From: Pectobacterium betavasculorum
Lineage (GTDB): Bacteria > Pseudomonadota > Gammaproteobacteria > Enterobacterales > Enterobacteriaceae
Direction of reading: 5' to 3'
Length of the DNA stretch: 64,000 nucleotides
Assembly (NCBI RefSeq): GCF_000749845.1
Contig: NZ_JQHM01000001.1
Coordinates: 1,364,001-1,428,000, forward strand
A program made the translations under genes and the position numbers. Below the pieces are notes generated by a model that saw nothing but the letters and a program-made list of their open reading frames with translations, had not been told where the DNA came from and did not search any database. Positions 10,819 to 21,636 of the stretch are shown piece by piece. The stretch's first letter is position 1; each line of letters starts with the position of its first letter.

Positions 10819-12453
10819 CTAGTGCTTGAGGATGTACATATCTTGCGTGTAATAATCGCCGCGAACATTAGGCGAAAAACCACCGATATACGTCTTAACC
10901 ATCTGCGGCTGAACATAGTAATAGATGGGCAGTAATGGAATAGTGTTATCTAAAATATCCGAGGCCTGTTGATAAATAGCCTCTTTCTCATGCTTATCTT
11001 TGACCGTCAGCGCCTTTTTCAGCAGCGCGTCATACTGTGCATTACTGAACTTACCGTTATTGTTGCTATCGTTGGTTTCCAGCGTGTTCAAGAACGTACT
11101 GGCTTCATTGTAATCTCCTGTCCAAGACTGTCTGACCACTTCAAAATTCCCCGTACGTACGGTATCCAGCATGGTTTTCCATTCCTGGTTTTGCAGCGTC
11201 ACTTCTGAACCAAGGTTCTTCTTCCACATTGAACTGGCGGCAATCGCCACGCGTAAATGCGACTCGGACGTGTTGTAAAGCAGATTGAGTTTCAGCGGAT
11301 GTTTCTCATCAAATCCGGCCTCTTTCAGCAGTTTCTTCGCCTCATCATTGCGCTGCTGCTGCGTCCAGTTTGCCCACTCAGGATCCTTGCGCTGGAAGCC
11401 TCCTACATTTTTGGGAATCAAGCTGTAAGCAGGCGTCTGCCCCATGCCTAGCACATTATTTGCGATGATATCTTTATCCAAACTGAGATCCAGTGCGCGG
11501 CGAACGCGTGGATCGTCAAAAGGGGCTTTTTTCGTATTGAAACGGTAGAAATAGGTGCCAATCTGTGGCGAAACCTTCACTTCTTGCGGGTAGTCTTTTT
11601 TCAATGACGCAAACTGGATGGGTGATAAAAGTCCCGTGATATCAATTTCGCCCGCTTTATAGCGATTTAATTCCGCTGCCTGCGAGCTGATCGGCAGGTA
11701 CGTGACTTTGTTAATTACGGTATGCGCATCATCCCAATACTGGCTATTGCGCTTGCCGACGATGCGTTCGTTAACCATCCATTCGCTCAGCGTGTAAGGG
11801 CCACTGCTGACGAAACTCCCAACCTGCGTCCAGTTTTCAGGATGCTTTTCAATGGCGGTTTTCGGCAATGGCACCATAACATGATAAGCCGACATTTCCA
11901 GGAAATAGGAAAGCGGATGTTCCAACGTCACTTCAACCGTATGGCTATCCAGCGCCTTTACACCTAGCGTATCCGGTGCCTTCTTGCCCGCCATAATATC
12001 TGCCGCATTCTTCACATACATACTGGCGACGTAGCTACCGTAAGGCGATAGCGTTTTGGGATCGCTAAGACGTCGCCAACTGAAAACCACATCATCCGCA
12101 GTAATCGGCGAGCCATCGGACCATTTGGCATTCGGCCGCAGGTGGAACGTCCACACCGTGTTGTCTTTATTATCCCAGCGTTCGGCCAGTCGCGGCTGGA
12201 TAATGCCATCATCACCCACGCGAATCAGGTTATCGAAGAAGTCATTGATAATATGGCCTTCTACATCACTTTCTACCTTATGCGGATCCAGCGATGCAGG
12301 TTCGGAACCATTGCCCCGCACCAGTTCTTGTTTATCCGCTAGCGCCGTCCCGGCAGGAACCTGTGCCGCAAAAGCCGATGTCATTGCTCCTGTCGCGCAT
12401 AGCGTCAGAAGTAGCAGCGAGTGTTTAAAACGTTTTTTGATTACAGCATTCAT
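10819..12453 (-). CDS. Periplasmic oligopeptide-binding protein (OppA/MppA-like)
   Basis: About 544 residues of the SBP_bac_5 family. The signal peptide runs from MNAVIKKRFK to a cleavage site near AFAA. Family signatures include GSEPASLDPHK, HLRPNAKWSDGSPITADDVVFSW and FNTKKAPFDDPRVRRAL. ATG 12453 has AGGAGG upstream. It lies alone between ribA and acnA with no permease or ATPase genes, so it probably delivers peptides to the Opp transporter encoded elsewhere, as MppA does in E. coli. Ligand specificity (oligopeptides or murein peptide) cannot be read from the sequence. Confidence 0.85.
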   Translation of the reverse strand: MNAVIKKRFKHSLLLLTLCATGAMTSAFAAQVPAGTALADKQELVRGNGSEPASLDPHKVESDVEGHIINDFFDNLIRVGDDGIIQPRLAERWDNKDNTVWTFHLRPNAKWSDGSPITADDVVFSWRRLSDPKTLSPYGSYVASMYVKNAADIMAGKKAPDTLGVKALDSHTVEVTLEHPLSYFLEMSAYHVMVPLPKTAIEKHPENWTQVGSFVSSGPYTLSEWMVNERIVGKRNSQYWDDAHTVINKVTYLPISSQAAELNRYKAGEIDITGLLSPIQFASLKKDYPQEVKVSPQIGTYFYRFNTKKAPFDDPRVRRALDLSLDKDIIANNVLGMGQTPAYSLIPKNVGGFQRKDPEWANWTQQQRNDEAKKLLKEAGFDEKHPLKLNLLYNTSESHLRVAIAASSMWKKNLGSEVTLQNQEWKTMLDTVRTGNFEVVRQSWTGDYNEASTFLNTLETNDSNNNGKFSNAQYDALLKKALTVKDKHEKEAIYQQASDILDNTIPLLPIYYYVQPQMVKTYIGGFSPNVRGDYYTQDMYILKH

Positions 12454-12682
12454 ATAACCTCCTGTTATATCCCCGTTATTCTTCAAACCGCGTTAGCGTT
12501 GTCGTCGGGGCATGGCTGGGTAATAATTTTTACTTATTCCCCATGTAGTTAGCGTCAATAGATAGTTAGCATCAACACAACATAACCACAATTCAACAGA
12601 GGATTCGAGTCTTTCATGTGGGAAAAAGTGCGCTGGCGCAGCGGAAAGTGCACCAGCGTGGAGGGACTACGCGAAGATAACG

Positions 12683-15355
12683 TTACAACATATTGCGGAT
12701 AACGTAATGCAAGATGCCATCGTTCTGGTAATAGGTCAGTTCATTCCGAGTGTCGATGCGGCAACGGGTAGCAATCGTCTGTGTATTACCATCAGCATCC
12801 GTGATGTTTACCTCAACCGTGGCACCCGGTGTCAGTTGATTTAATCCCATAATCGAAATCTGTTCATCACCCGTTAATTGCAGCGTTTTACGCGTCACAC
12901 CTTCGGGAAATTCCAGCGGTAGAATCCCCATCCCAATCAGGTTTGAGCGGTGGATACGCTCGAACGATTCGGCGATCACTACGCGAACGCCCAGCAAACG
13001 CGGGCCTTTCGCAGCCCAGTCGCGGCTAGAACCCGAACCGTACTCCTTCCCGGCAAACAGCGCCAGTGGGACACCCTCTTCCTTGTAGCGCATCGCCGCA
13101 TCATAGATCGTCATCTCATTCTGCGACGGGATGTGGCGGGTATAGCCGCCCTCTTTACCCGGCACCATCTCATTACGGATACGGATGTTGGCAAACGTCC
13201 CGCGCATCATCACTTCGTGGTTACCGCGCCGTGAACCGTAAGAGTTAAACTCCGTGGTTTCAACACCGCGTTCCAGCAAATATTTCCCTGCCGGGCTATC
13301 ACGCTTGATATTGCCTGCTGGCGAGATATGGTCGGTTGTAACGGAATCGCCCAGCATCGCTAGAATGCGCGCCTTGTGGATATCCTGAATCGGTTCCGGC
13401 TCTTTCCCCATATCCAGAAAGAAAGGCGTTTGGCGAATATAGGTCGATTCTTCCGGCCACTGATAGGTAGGGTTGTCGTCGACCTCGATATCCTGCCACT
13501 CCTGCGTGCCTTCAAACACCGCAGCATATTGCTTGTGGAACATGCCTGCGCTGACATTCAATACCGCATCCGCCACCGCTTTCGTCGAGGGCCAGATGTC
13601 TTTAAGATAAACGGCTTTCCCGTCACGATCTTCACCCAGCGGTTCTTGCGTCAGATCGACATTCATATTCCCCGCCAGCGCGTACGCGACCACCAGCGGT
13701 GGCGATGCCAGCCAGTTCGTCTTCACTAGCGGATGAATACGACCTTCAAAGTTACGGTTACCTGATAACACTGCGCCGACCGTCAAGTCGCCTGCTTTTA
13801 TCGCCGCTTCTATCGCATCCGGCAGCGGGCCAGAGTTGCCGATACAGGTGGTACAGCCGTAGCCCACCAGATTGAAGCCCAACTCGTCGAGATACGACGT
13901 TAATCCTGCTTTAGCATAATAATCCGTGACGACCCGCGAGCCCGGTGCCAGCGAGGTTTTAACCCACGGTTTGGTTTTCAGCCCCCGCTCTACGGCGTTT
14001 TTTGCCAGCAGACCAGCCGTCATCAGCACGCTAGGGTTAGAGGTATTAGTACAAGAGGTGATCGCCGCGATCACGACCGCGCCCTGATGCAAGCGGTGCG
14101 TCTCACCTTCCAACGTGAACGCTTCGTAGTCAGAGCTGTTCTTCACCGAGCTGACATCCAATTCCCGACTGGCTTTGAAGGCTTCTGGCACACCGGCTAA
14201 CGGCACGCGATCCTGTGGACGCTTCGGCCCTGCCAGACTGGTTTCCACCGTAGCCAAATCCAGCGCGAGCTGGCTGGTGAATACCGGTTCATCGCCCGTA
14301 TTACGCCACAATCCCTGCTGCTTACTGTAGGCTTCCACCAGTGCAATCTGTTCTTCGGCGCGGTTGGTCAACCGCATATAGTCGAGCGTGATTTGATCGA
14401 TGGGGAAGAAGCCACAGGTTGCACCATATTCCGGTGCCATGTTGGCGATGGTTGCGCGATCCGCTAGCGGCAGCGAATCCAGCCCATCGCCGTAAAACTC
14501 CACAAATTTGCCGACTACACCATGTTTACGCAGCATCTGCGTGACCGTCAGCACTAAATCGGTTGCCGTAATCCCTTCTCGCATTTTGCCGCTTAATTTG
14601 ACGCCAACTACATCGGGGATCAGCATTGAAACCGGCTGCCCCAGCATCGCGGCTTCGGCTTCTATCCCACCGACGCCCCAGCCGAGCACGCCCAAACCGT
14701 TAATCATCGTGGTGTGTGAATCGGTTCCTACCAGCGTATCGGGGTAGGCAAACTGTTTATCACCCTGTGTTTCGTACCAAATAGCCTTGGCCAAATATTC
14801 CAGATTCACCTGATGGCAGATCCCGGTTCCCGGCGGCACGACGCTGAAGTGGCTAAAGGCATTTTGTCCCCAGCGCAAAAACTCATAACGTTCACGGTTA
14901 CGCGCCATTTCCAACTGCGTGTTATCCGCTAGCGCCTGACGATCGCCGAAATGATCAACTGTAACCGAGTGGTCAATAACCAGATCGACTGGCGAAAGCG
15001 GGTTAACCTTATTCACATCGCCGCCCAGCCGTTTCACCGCCGCACGCATCGCCGCCAGATCGACCACCGCAGGCACGCCAGTAAAGTCCTGCATCAGCAC
15101 GCGCGCCGGACGATAGGCGATTTCCCGATCGGCGTGACCGATTTTCAGCCAGTCTACCACCGCCTGAAGATCGTCCTGCTCTACGGTGTCGCCGTCCTGA
15201 TGACGCAATAAATTTTCCAGCAATACCTTGAGTGACTTCGGTAATTTGTCGATATTGCCAAGCGTTTTCGCCGCCTCCGGCAGGCTGTAGTAATGGTAAA
15301 TCTGCTGTCGTACCGTCAGTGTTTCCAGACAAGTGTCGCGAAGGTGTGATGACAT
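12683..15355 (-). CDS. acnA: Aconitate hydratase A
   Basis: 890 residues, matching E. coli AcnA (891). It interconverts citrate and isocitrate using a [4Fe-4S] cluster. Cluster ligands are the Cys of AAITSCTNTSNP and the pair in GYGCTTCIGNSGP. The C-terminal swivelling domain shows EYGSGSSRDWAAKGP and RSNLIGMGILPLEF. ATG 15355 (MSSHLRD) has GGGAGGAAG upstream and is preferred over the start four codons earlier. In E. coli cysB lies on the other side; here a decayed symporter gene does. Confidence 0.96.
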   Translation of the reverse strand: MSSHLRDTCLETLTVRQQIYHYYSLPEAAKTLGNIDKLPKSLKVLLENLLRHQDGDTVEQDDLQAVVDWLKIGHADREIAYRPARVLMQDFTGVPAVVDLAAMRAAVKRLGGDVNKVNPLSPVDLVIDHSVTVDHFGDRQALADNTQLEMARNRERYEFLRWGQNAFSHFSVVPPGTGICHQVNLEYLAKAIWYETQGDKQFAYPDTLVGTDSHTTMINGLGVLGWGVGGIEAEAAMLGQPVSMLIPDVVGVKLSGKMREGITATDLVLTVTQMLRKHGVVGKFVEFYGDGLDSLPLADRATIANMAPEYGATCGFFPIDQITLDYMRLTNRAEEQIALVEAYSKQQGLWRNTGDEPVFTSQLALDLATVETSLAGPKRPQDRVPLAGVPEAFKASRELDVSSVKNSSDYEAFTLEGETHRLHQGAVVIAAITSCTNTSNPSVLMTAGLLAKNAVERGLKTKPWVKTSLAPGSRVVTDYYAKAGLTSYLDELGFNLVGYGCTTCIGNSGPLPDAIEAAIKAGDLTVGAVLSGNRNFEGRIHPLVKTNWLASPPLVVAYALAGNMNVDLTQEPLGEDRDGKAVYLKDIWPSTKAVADAVLNVSAGMFHKQYAAVFEGTQEWQDIEVDDNPTYQWPEESTYIRQTPFFLDMGKEPEPIQDIHKARILAMLGDSVTTDHISPAGNIKRDSPAGKYLLERGVETTEFNSYGSRRGNHEVMMRGTFANIRIRNEMVPGKEGGYTRHIPSQNEMTIYDAAMRYKEEGVPLALFAGKEYGSGSSRDWAAKGPRLLGVRVVIAESFERIHRSNLIGMGILPLEFPEGVTRKTLQLTGDEQISIMGLNQLTPGATVEVNITDADGNTQTIATRCRIDTRNELTYYQNDGILHYVIRNML

Positions 15356-15489
15356 GCTTCCTCCCAAATTAACTTGCTATTCGTTATTCTGCGTCAGGCG
15401 CTCAATGAATAACCAGCCTGAGCTTGCGGTCTTATTTAAAGATAACACAAACAAAAAATAACGTTTTTGCAACAATGCTATATGAACAC

Positions 15490-15768
15490 AGCAATAGCCG
15501 TTAGCTATTAAAAAGAGAGAAGCCATGCCATTACCAATCACATTAGCCGCCGTGCGCCTCATATCCAGGAACGGGTCGATACCGATAATCAGTAAAATAC
15601 CCGCTTCGGATAATAGGCCGCTTCGCTACTTGCGGTAGCAAACGCCAGCATACTCGGTTCGCGTAGCAGCTTGATCAGTCCCAGGTTGCTTTCTTACCAA
15701 GGAACAATGCACCTGCACCGAACATCAGTCCCCACAACAGCGCCAATCCAATTTTGCAAGAGGACTCA
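15490..15768 (-). pseudogene. Remnant of a dicarboxylate/amino acid:cation symporter (GltP/DctA family)
   Basis: The minus strand encodes three adjacent fragments of one family in shifting frames. First comes a membrane segment (KIGLALLWGLMFGAGALFLG). Then, after a frame change, KLLREPSMLAFATASSEAAY, which matches the family's serine-rich loop. Last is GILLIIGIDPFLDM followed by RRTAANVIGNGMASL, the C-terminal signature with its Asp and Asn. Some 85-90 residues expected between the second and third pieces are missing. No start or intact frame remains. It stands between acnA and gstA and is the only content of that 500-bp gap. Confidence 0.75.
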
Positions 15769-15868
15769 CACTCTCTCGTTACGTTTTGTTGTAAAAAAAC
15801 AACATGTCGTTATTCAACAATCCTCAGCGCGTGTGTTGATGGAAAAATAATAATAGAAAGGGGTTTTC

Positions 15869-16477
15869 ATGAAACTGTTTTACAAAGCTGAAAGCAGTTC
15901 TCTTTTTACACACATCGTTTTGCTCGAATCCAAATTGGAGTTCAAGCTGGAGAAGGTCAATCTGCGTACGAAAAAGACAGAGCGTGGAACTGACTATACC
16001 TTGATCAATCCGAAAGGGATGGTGCCAGCGTTAGAATTGAAAGATGGTTCCATTCTGACTGAAGGCGTCGCTATCGCCGAATACATCGCCGATCTGGTTC
16101 CGCACTGTAATCTTATTGCGCCTACAGGAAGTTTGGCGCGTTACCATACGATTGAGTGGCTAAATTATATTTCTGCTGAACTGCACAAAACGTTTACGCC
16201 AATTTTCCGCCCCGGCACGCCAGAAACGTATAAGGATCTGTTAGTTGAATATTTGCAGGTCAAATTCCGTTATATCAATCAGGTGTTGAGTGAACAGAAT
16301 TATCTGGTTGCGAACCGCTTCAGCATCGCCGATGCGTACCTGTTTACCGTGATGCGCTGGGCACAGTCATTAAAGTTGGATATGTTCCGCTACCCTGCGC
16401 TAGCAGCCTATCTCGACCATATTGCCGAGCGCCCTTCCGTCGCTACCGCGCTTAAGGTTGAAAGGTTGAAAGGATAG
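15869..16477 (+). CDS. gstA: Glutathione S-transferase, beta-class type
   Basis: 202 residues aligning along its length with E. coli GstA (201). The N-terminal thioredoxin-like domain includes NPKGMVPALELKDGSILTEGVAIAEYIAD; the helical C-terminal domain has WLNYISAELHKTFTPIFRP and FSIADAYLFTVMRWA. The residue at position 10, a Cys in the E. coli enzyme, is Ser here (SSSL in place of ACSL), so the catalytic chemistry may differ. AAAGGGG precedes the ATG. It is followed by a terminator and convergent pdxY, as in E. coli. Confidence 0.9.
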   Translation: MKLFYKAESSSLFTHIVLLESKLEFKLEKVNLRTKKTERGTDYTLINPKGMVPALELKDGSILTEGVAIAEYIADLVPHCNLIAPTGSLARYHTIEWLNYISAELHKTFTPIFRPGTPETYKDLLVEYLQVKFRYINQVLSEQNYLVANRFSIADAYLFTVMRWAQSLKLDMFRYPALAAYLDHIAERPSVATALKVERLKG

Positions 16478-16483
16478 CATGCA

Positions 16484-16510
16484 ATAACGCCCCGACTCTC
16501 GGGGCGTTAT
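16484..16510 (+). terminator. Hairpin between gstA and pdxY
   Basis: A 12-bp perfect stem (ATAACGCCCCGA / TCGGGGCGTTAT) with a 3-base loop lies between convergent genes. No long T-run follows, but the position fits a bidirectional terminator. Confidence 0.65.
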
Positions 16511-16518
16511 GTGTTTCA

Positions 16519-17376
16519 CTACAGGCGAACGGCCTGGAAATGATGACGCGGATTGGCAATACTATCCTGAGCAGCAACCAGTTGCAGCTCATACTCATTC
16601 ATCTCTTTCGTCACCAGCATGACTTCATACACAGCAGCCGTTGTGTGTTCCAGCGCTTTATCCAGCGCCACACCTTTCAGCAAATTCACCAGCAGCAATC
16701 CACTGGTCAAATCGCCCACACCTACAGGCTGGCGTTCAAACTCCACCAGCGGGCGGCTGATATGCCAGGCATCCGTCGGCGTAACCAGCAGCATTTCAAA
16801 GCTGTCTTCACGACTTGCGGCTCTGCTAAGATGCTTCACCAGAACAATTTTTGGCCCTTTCTCACACAGCGCACGCGCGGTTTCCACGGCCTCTGCCACG
16901 TTGTGTACGGTACTGCCACCAAGCAGCTCCAGCTCAGGCAGGTTCGGTGCGATAATATCGGCCGCTAACAGCGACTGCTGGCAGTGAAAATCAGACACGC
17001 CGGGCGCGACGATACAGCCTTTCTCCGGCGTACCCATTACCGGATCGCAGAAGTACAGCGCATCGGGGTTGGCGGCTTTTACCTGCCGAACAATACCCAG
17101 AATATGTTCCCCTTGCTCGGCAGAGCCGATATAACCGCTCAATACCGCATTACAGGTCTTCAGCTTGTCGATGTTCGCAATCCCCTGCACCACTTCAGTT
17201 AAGTGGCTGGCGGGCATCACACATCCTGTCCAGTGACCGTATTGGGTATGGTTCGAGAACTGCACCGTATTCAATGGCCAAACGTTTGCGCCCATCCGAC
17301 GCATTGGAAACTCTGCCGCACTGTTACCGGCATGACCAAAAACGACATGTGACTGGATGGAAAGTATATTTTTCAT
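16519..17376 (-). CDS. pdxY: Pyridoxal kinase PdxY
   Basis: 285 residues (E. coli PdxY 287). It phosphorylates pyridoxal in the vitamin B6 salvage pathway. The ribokinase-like fold is visible from the N-terminal [24 protein letters not shown] to the C-terminal segment [19 protein letters not shown], where the catalytic Asp of GVGD lies. It is downstream of tyrS on the same strand; a pdxH-tyrS-pdxY cluster is conserved in enterics. Confidence 0.94.
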   Translation of the reverse strand: MKNILSIQSHVVFGHAGNSAAEFPMRRMGANVWPLNTVQFSNHTQYGHWTGCVMPASHLTEVVQGIANIDKLKTCNAVLSGYIGSAEQGEHILGIVRQVKAANPDALYFCDPVMGTPEKGCIVAPGVSDFHCQQSLLAADIIAPNLPELELLGGSTVHNVAEAVETARALCEKGPKIVLVKHLSRAASREDSFEMLLVTPTDAWHISRPLVEFERQPVGVGDLTSGLLLVNLLKGVALDKALEHTTAAVYEVMLVTKEMNEYELQLVAAQDSIANPRHHFQAVRL

Positions 17377-17460
17377 TAGATATGACTCAGATCCTTGCCA
17401 GCGCCTGTGCGCCTCAACTTACAAGAAGAAAGGGAGCTGGCGCTCCCTTGTCGGTAATGC

Positions 17461-18738
17461 TTATGCTTTCCAGCAGATCAGGCAGTAGTGTTTTTTACCG
17501 CGACGCAGCAAGGTGTAGCGATCAAACAGACGGTCGGAAGCACTGAATGTGTATTCAGGATTGGCCTGTTTTTCGCCGTTAATCATTACCGCATTAGAAG
17601 AGATCATCGTACGAGCTTGACCACGTGACGGCACCAGCTCAGCGCTGACCAGCGCCTGTTGCAAATCTGCACTGTTTTCCAGTTCGATGATCGGCATACC
17701 ATCCTGCGCCAGTTGGGCAAAATCGTCCTGTGTCATATCCTGCAATGCGCCAGAGAACAGGCTTTGGGTAATGCGACGAGCGGCTTCCAGACCCGATTCA
17801 CCATGAACCATACGGGTGACTTCTTCCGCCAGCACGTATTGAGCGCGCGGTGCTTTGCCGCTGTTCTTGTCTTCTTCTTCCAGCGCATCGATATCTTCGA
17901 GGCTCATGAACGTGAAGAATTTCAGGAAACGGTACACATCGGCATCCGCCGTGTTAATCCAGAACTGGTAGAATTTGTAAGGGCTCGTCTTACTTGCATC
18001 CAGCCAGATTGCGCCACCTTCCGTTTTACCGAATTTCGTGCCGTCAGATTTGGTGATCAGCGGAACGGTCAGACCATAAACCTGTTTTTGATTCATACGA
18101 CGCGTCAGGTCGATACCAGACGTGATATTGCCCCACTGGTCAGAACCACCGATTTGCAGTTCAACATCATGTTGCTTGTTCAGCGAGGCAAAGTCGTATC
18201 CCTGCAACAGGTTGTAAGAAAACTCGGTGAACGAAATGCCGACGTCATCACGGTTTAAGCGCTGTTTGACGGCTTCTTTGCTGATCATCTGGTTAACGGA
18301 GAAGTGTTTGCCGATGTCGCGCAGGAAATCCAGCACGTTCATACTGCCGAACCAGTCGTAGTTATTGGCGGCAATCGCGCTGTTTTTACCGCAGTCAAAA
18401 TCCAGAAACGGAGAGACCTGACGGCGGATTTTTTCTACCCACTCACCCACGGTTTCAGCCGTGTTCAGCTTGCGTTCAGTGGCTTTAAAGCTGGGGTCAC
18501 CGATCAATCCCGTAGCACCGCCGACCAGCGCAACCGGCTTGTGACCGGACAGCTGGAAGCGCTTCAGGCAGAGCAGCGGCACCAGATGCCCCAAATGCAA
18601 GCTGTCAGCGGTGGGATCGAAACCGCAATACAGTGCAATTGGCCCTTGCGCCAGCCGCTCTGCTAACGCTTCCTCATCCGTCACCTGGGCAATCAAGCCC
18701 CGCTCTTGCAATTGTTTAATCAGGTTACTACTCGCCAT
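17461..18738 (-). CDS. tyrS: Tyrosyl-tRNA synthetase
   Basis: 425 residues of a class I synthetase. The HIGH-type motif is HLGH at residues 48-51 and the KMSKS-type motif is KFGKT near residue 235. The C-terminal S4-like RNA-binding domain is [20 protein letters not shown] onward. It charges tRNA-Tyr. ATG 18738 ([10 protein letters not shown]) matches the family start; the open frame extends four codons upstream. It sits 232 bp downstream of pdxH, with no feature recognised in that gap. Confidence 0.96.
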   Translation of the reverse strand: MASSNLIKQLQERGLIAQVTDEEALAERLAQGPIALYCGFDPTADSLHLGHLVPLLCLKRFQLSGHKPVALVGGATGLIGDPSFKATERKLNTAETVGEWVEKIRRQVSPFLDFDCGKNSAIAANNYDWFGSMNVLDFLRDIGKHFSVNQMISKEAVKQRLNRDDVGISFTEFSYNLLQGYDFASLNKQHDVELQIGGSDQWGNITSGIDLTRRMNQKQVYGLTVPLITKSDGTKFGKTEGGAIWLDASKTSPYKFYQFWINTADADVYRFLKFFTFMSLEDIDALEEEDKNSGKAPRAQYVLAEEVTRMVHGESGLEAARRITQSLFSGALQDMTQDDFAQLAQDGMPIIELENSADLQQALVSAELVPSRGQARTMISSNAVMINGEKQANPEYTFSASDRLFDRYTLLRRGKKHYCLICWKA

Positions 18739-18970
18739 CGATAACTCCATTTTTATAAAAACAGGCCGTCACGTTCCCTTTGGGTTAACGCAAGAAGCCG
18801 TAAGAATGCGCAGCATACCTGTCTGCTGTCGCATGATGATTTCGCTGCCGCATTACCTTACAAACAGGCCATGAACGTCATATCGCCACGTAATACCCAG
18901 TCAACGCGAAACTTCATAGGATAAAGTGCTGATGATAGGAGCGCCAGCGTTTAACAAGGATATTTCGCGA

Positions 18971-19654
18971 TTAAGGCGCTAAACGATCGATCTGCCAGCC
19001 CTCTTCCTTCCGCTGGTAGAAAAATCGGTCATGCAGGCGGTGTTCACCGCCCTGCCAAAATTCGACAGAATCAATTACTACACGGAAGCCACCCCAGAAG
19101 CTCGGCAAAGGAACCTCGCCGTTTTGAAATTTTTGCTTCAACTCCAAAAACTTGCTTTCCAGTACGCCTCGCGCGGAAATCCGGCTGGACTGTTTTGATA
19201 CCCATGCACCGATTTGACTGTCTTTCGGGCGACTGTGGAAATATTTCAGCACCTCAAGCGCAGGCAGCTTCTCTACGCGCCCCAGCACCATCACTTGTCG
19301 CTCCAGCATATGCCAAGGGAACAGTAGACTGATGCGTGGATTATTTTCCAGATGATGCGCTTTGCGACTGCCCAGATTGGTATAAAACACCATGCCTTTC
19401 TCATCATAGTGTTTCAGCAGAACGATACGCTGGTAAGGCTGCCCGTGCTCATCAACGGTCGCGACAGACATCGCGGTAGGATCGGGCAACTTCGCCTCGC
19501 AGGCTTGTTTCAGCCAGCGTTCGAACAAGTCCAGCGGATTAGCGGGAAGATCGCCACGGCGGAGACCGCCACGTGTATATTCACGGCGAATGTCAGCGAT
19601 ATCGGCTGGTTGAATAAGAGGAGTACCGTCAGAGAGGGAGCGTTCCTGTGTCAT
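18971..19654 (-). CDS. pdxH: Pyridoxine/pyridoxamine 5'-phosphate oxidase
   Basis: About 227 residues (E. coli 218). It uses FMN to make pyridoxal 5'-phosphate, the last step of B6 synthesis and salvage. Family segments are [48 protein letters not shown] and the C-terminal [29 protein letters not shown] with RLAP at the end. ATG 19654 ([10 protein letters not shown]) is chosen; the frame runs 25 codons further upstream without family similarity. Confidence 0.95.
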   Translation of the reverse strand: MTQERSLSDGTPLIQPADIADIRREYTRGGLRRGDLPANPLDLFERWLKQACEAKLPDPTAMSVATVDEHGQPYQRIVLLKHYDEKGMVFYTNLGSRKAHHLENNPRISLLFPWHMLERQVMVLGRVEKLPALEVLKYFHSRPKDSQIGAWVSKQSSRISARGVLESKFLELKQKFQNGEVPLPSFWGGFRVVIDSVEFWQGGEHRLHDRFFYQRKEEGWQIDRLAP

Positions 19655-19761
19655 AATATCCTGCTGTCGCAATGTCGGGCCAGAAGCGGGGGAAAATCCC
19701 ATTCTGCTCCCGTACCCGAAAAATCGCAATCAGCAGTAACGACGTAACCGTACGGTGTCAG

Positions 19762-20079
19762 TTACATCGGTGCCAGCATACAATCATCTACGATAACCCG
19801 TTCACCCCGTTGGATAAATGCACGATCGCCTTTGCTCCAGAATGCGTAGGTATCATTGCTATATCTGACGCCAGAAGCGGACACCACTTGAGGTAAGCTG
19901 AGACGTTCACCGTCCAGCAAGAAACTCACCTGAGAAGGCGCTTCGCCTCCCTGCTGTTGCGTAACGGTGAGCGGCATTGTGCCACATTGGTAATGCAACG
20001 TTTCTACCGTCTGTTTATGACCAAAATAGCTGCATCCACTCAGCATAATCAGCGCAGTCCCTGTCAGCAATCGTTTCAT
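19762..20079 (-). CDS. mliC: Membrane-bound C-type lysozyme inhibitor
   Basis: 105 residues with a lipoprotein signal ending in the lipobox LSGC (ALIMLSGCSYFG). The mature part has the MliC pattern: YQCGTMPLTV near the start, a central segment with the family aromatic residues (YAFWSKGDRAFIQRG) and a C-terminal Cys that pairs with the first. It is anchored in the outer membrane and protects against host lysozymes. ATG 20079 has AGGAGAA before it. E. coli YdhA (109 residues) sits in the same place beside anmK. Confidence 0.88.
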   Translation of the reverse strand: MKRLLTGTALIMLSGCSYFGHKQTVETLHYQCGTMPLTVTQQQGGEAPSQVSFLLDGERLSLPQVVSASGVRYSNDTYAFWSKGDRAFIQRGERVIVDDCMLAPM

Positions 20080-20175
20080 TTTTTCTCCTGTCATTCCTGT
20101 CAATGGCGGCAACTGACGCTGCCGCTCATTTAAGTTTAACAAGAGGGTAATGATGAACCTCTCGGCAAAATCTGA

Positions 20176-21288
20176 TTAATCCACGTTAACCGGATAAATC
20201 GCACCTAACACGGTTTCCTGACTCGCCCCCGTGACAGACGGCAGATTACCCGGTAATCCTGACAGCGTGCGTGACGCCAGCCAGGCAAATGCCAGCGCTT
20301 CCATATCATCGCCGCTTACGCCACATTCATTCGTCGTACTGACTTCAATACCTGGCAGCAGAGCCGAGAGCCGCGTCATGATGAGCGGATTCCGCGCACC
20401 GCCACCACAAACTAATAAACGTTCACATCCGCCAACCAGCAGTACTTGCTCGGCGATACTCATAGCCGTCAACTCACCCAATGTCGCCTGAACATCCTTT
20501 GGCGCAATGGGAGGCAGACCAGCCAGCATTTTTTCCAACCAACCCAGATTGAAATATTCTCGCCCGGTGCTTTTCGGTGCCCGTAATGCAAAGTAAGGAT
20601 CGCTCAACATCCGGCGTAATAATAACGGGTTCACCTGTCCACTCATCGCCCATACGGCGTCTTTATCATATGGCTGCGCACGGTGCCGCCAGATCCAGGC
20701 ATCCAGCAGCATATTCCCTGGTCCGGTGTCGTAACCTCGCACGGGTGCCCCCGGTACCAGCAGCGATAGATTGGCAATTCCCCCAATGTTAAGCACAATA
20801 CGACGCTCAACAGGGTGCAGTAGCAACGCATGGTGGAAAGATGGCACCAGCGGAGCACCTTGCCCGCCATAAGCCAAATCGCGACGGCGGAAATCCCCCA
20901 CGGTGGTGATACCAGTCAAGGCAGCAACGCGGTTATTATCGCCTATCTGCATAGTACAAGGCGCATCGCCTGTGGGCTCATGCCAGACTGTCTGTCCGTG
21001 GCAGCCAATCGCAGTAATATCCTGCGCGCCCAGCGCAGTCTCTTTAAGCAGCGTCAGCACAGCTTCTGCAAACAAGATTCCCAGACGCGTATCCAACTGC
21101 CCCAGCACTGACAGCGTCACCGCCTGCCCTTGACACATTCCCAGGATGGCCATTTTGATATCCTGCGGTATCGGGTGACAGTAGCTGGCCTGCTGAGCCA
21201 CCGTATGTTCATCAATCGCGGCTAGCACGACATCCACACCATCAAGACTGGTGCCGGACATCACGCCAATATATCTGCCTGATCTCAT
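20176..21288 (-). CDS. anmK: 1,6-anhydro-N-acetylmuramic acid kinase
   Basis: 370 residues (E. coli 369). It cleaves and phosphorylates anhydro-MurNAc, giving MurNAc 6-phosphate in peptidoglycan recycling. The N-terminal motif [14 protein letters not shown] binds ATP phosphates; [11 protein letters not shown] carries the catalytic Asp/His region; [11 protein letters not shown] and [14 protein letters not shown] follow as in the family. ATG 21288 (MRSGRYIG) matches the family start, though only a weak ribosome binding site precedes it. Confidence 0.95.
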   Translation of the reverse strand: MRSGRYIGVMSGTSLDGVDVVLAAIDEHTVAQQASYCHPIPQDIKMAILGMCQGQAVTLSVLGQLDTRLGILFAEAVLTLLKETALGAQDITAIGCHGQTVWHEPTGDAPCTMQIGDNNRVAALTGITTVGDFRRRDLAYGGQGAPLVPSFHHALLLHPVERRIVLNIGGIANLSLLVPGAPVRGYDTGPGNMLLDAWIWRHRAQPYDKDAVWAMSGQVNPLLLRRMLSDPYFALRAPKSTGREYFNLGWLEKMLAGLPPIAPKDVQATLGELTAMSIAEQVLLVGGCERLLVCGGGARNPLIMTRLSALLPGIEVSTTNECGVSGDDMEALAFAWLASRTLSGLPGNLPSVTGASQETVLGAIYPVNVD

Positions 21289-21636
21289 TATGTAGCCTTT
21301 GCCTCTATGGAATAAAAAGAGAACATCGATAAAAACCATTATGTCGAGAATAAAAGTAGCACGTTAACACGCTGAATTATTAAATTTTTTGTGTTTTTGC
21401 CACACGGGTTAGGTTTTGACCAAAAGTCGCTTTTTGATAATATTTGCTACAAAAAAGCCCTTTCTCCTGCTATTTACTTCTCTGTTTATGCACAATTTAA
21501 GCGCACTATTATATTCTGCAAAAAAGAGTAAAAAGAGTGGCATGCTATACTGAGCCAGACCATAATTTATAGGTATAACACTGCGTCGGCCGAGGCTGAG
21601 CCAGCCCGACATATTCGCTATTAAGGAGTTTTTATT
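21289..21636 (+). promoter_or_regulatory. Intergenic promoter region of slyB
   Basis: 348 bp between divergent anmK and slyB, strongly AT-rich in the middle. An extended -10 candidate TGCTATACT lies at 21543-21551. AAGGAG stands just before the slyB ATG. No RNA gene is recognised. Confidence 0.45.

Noticed and set aside
21482..21499. Possible PhoP box (CTGTTTA-TGCAC-AATTTA) upstream of slyB
   Set aside because: The second half-site fits poorly and the distance to the -10 candidate is wrong for a PhoP-activated promoter.
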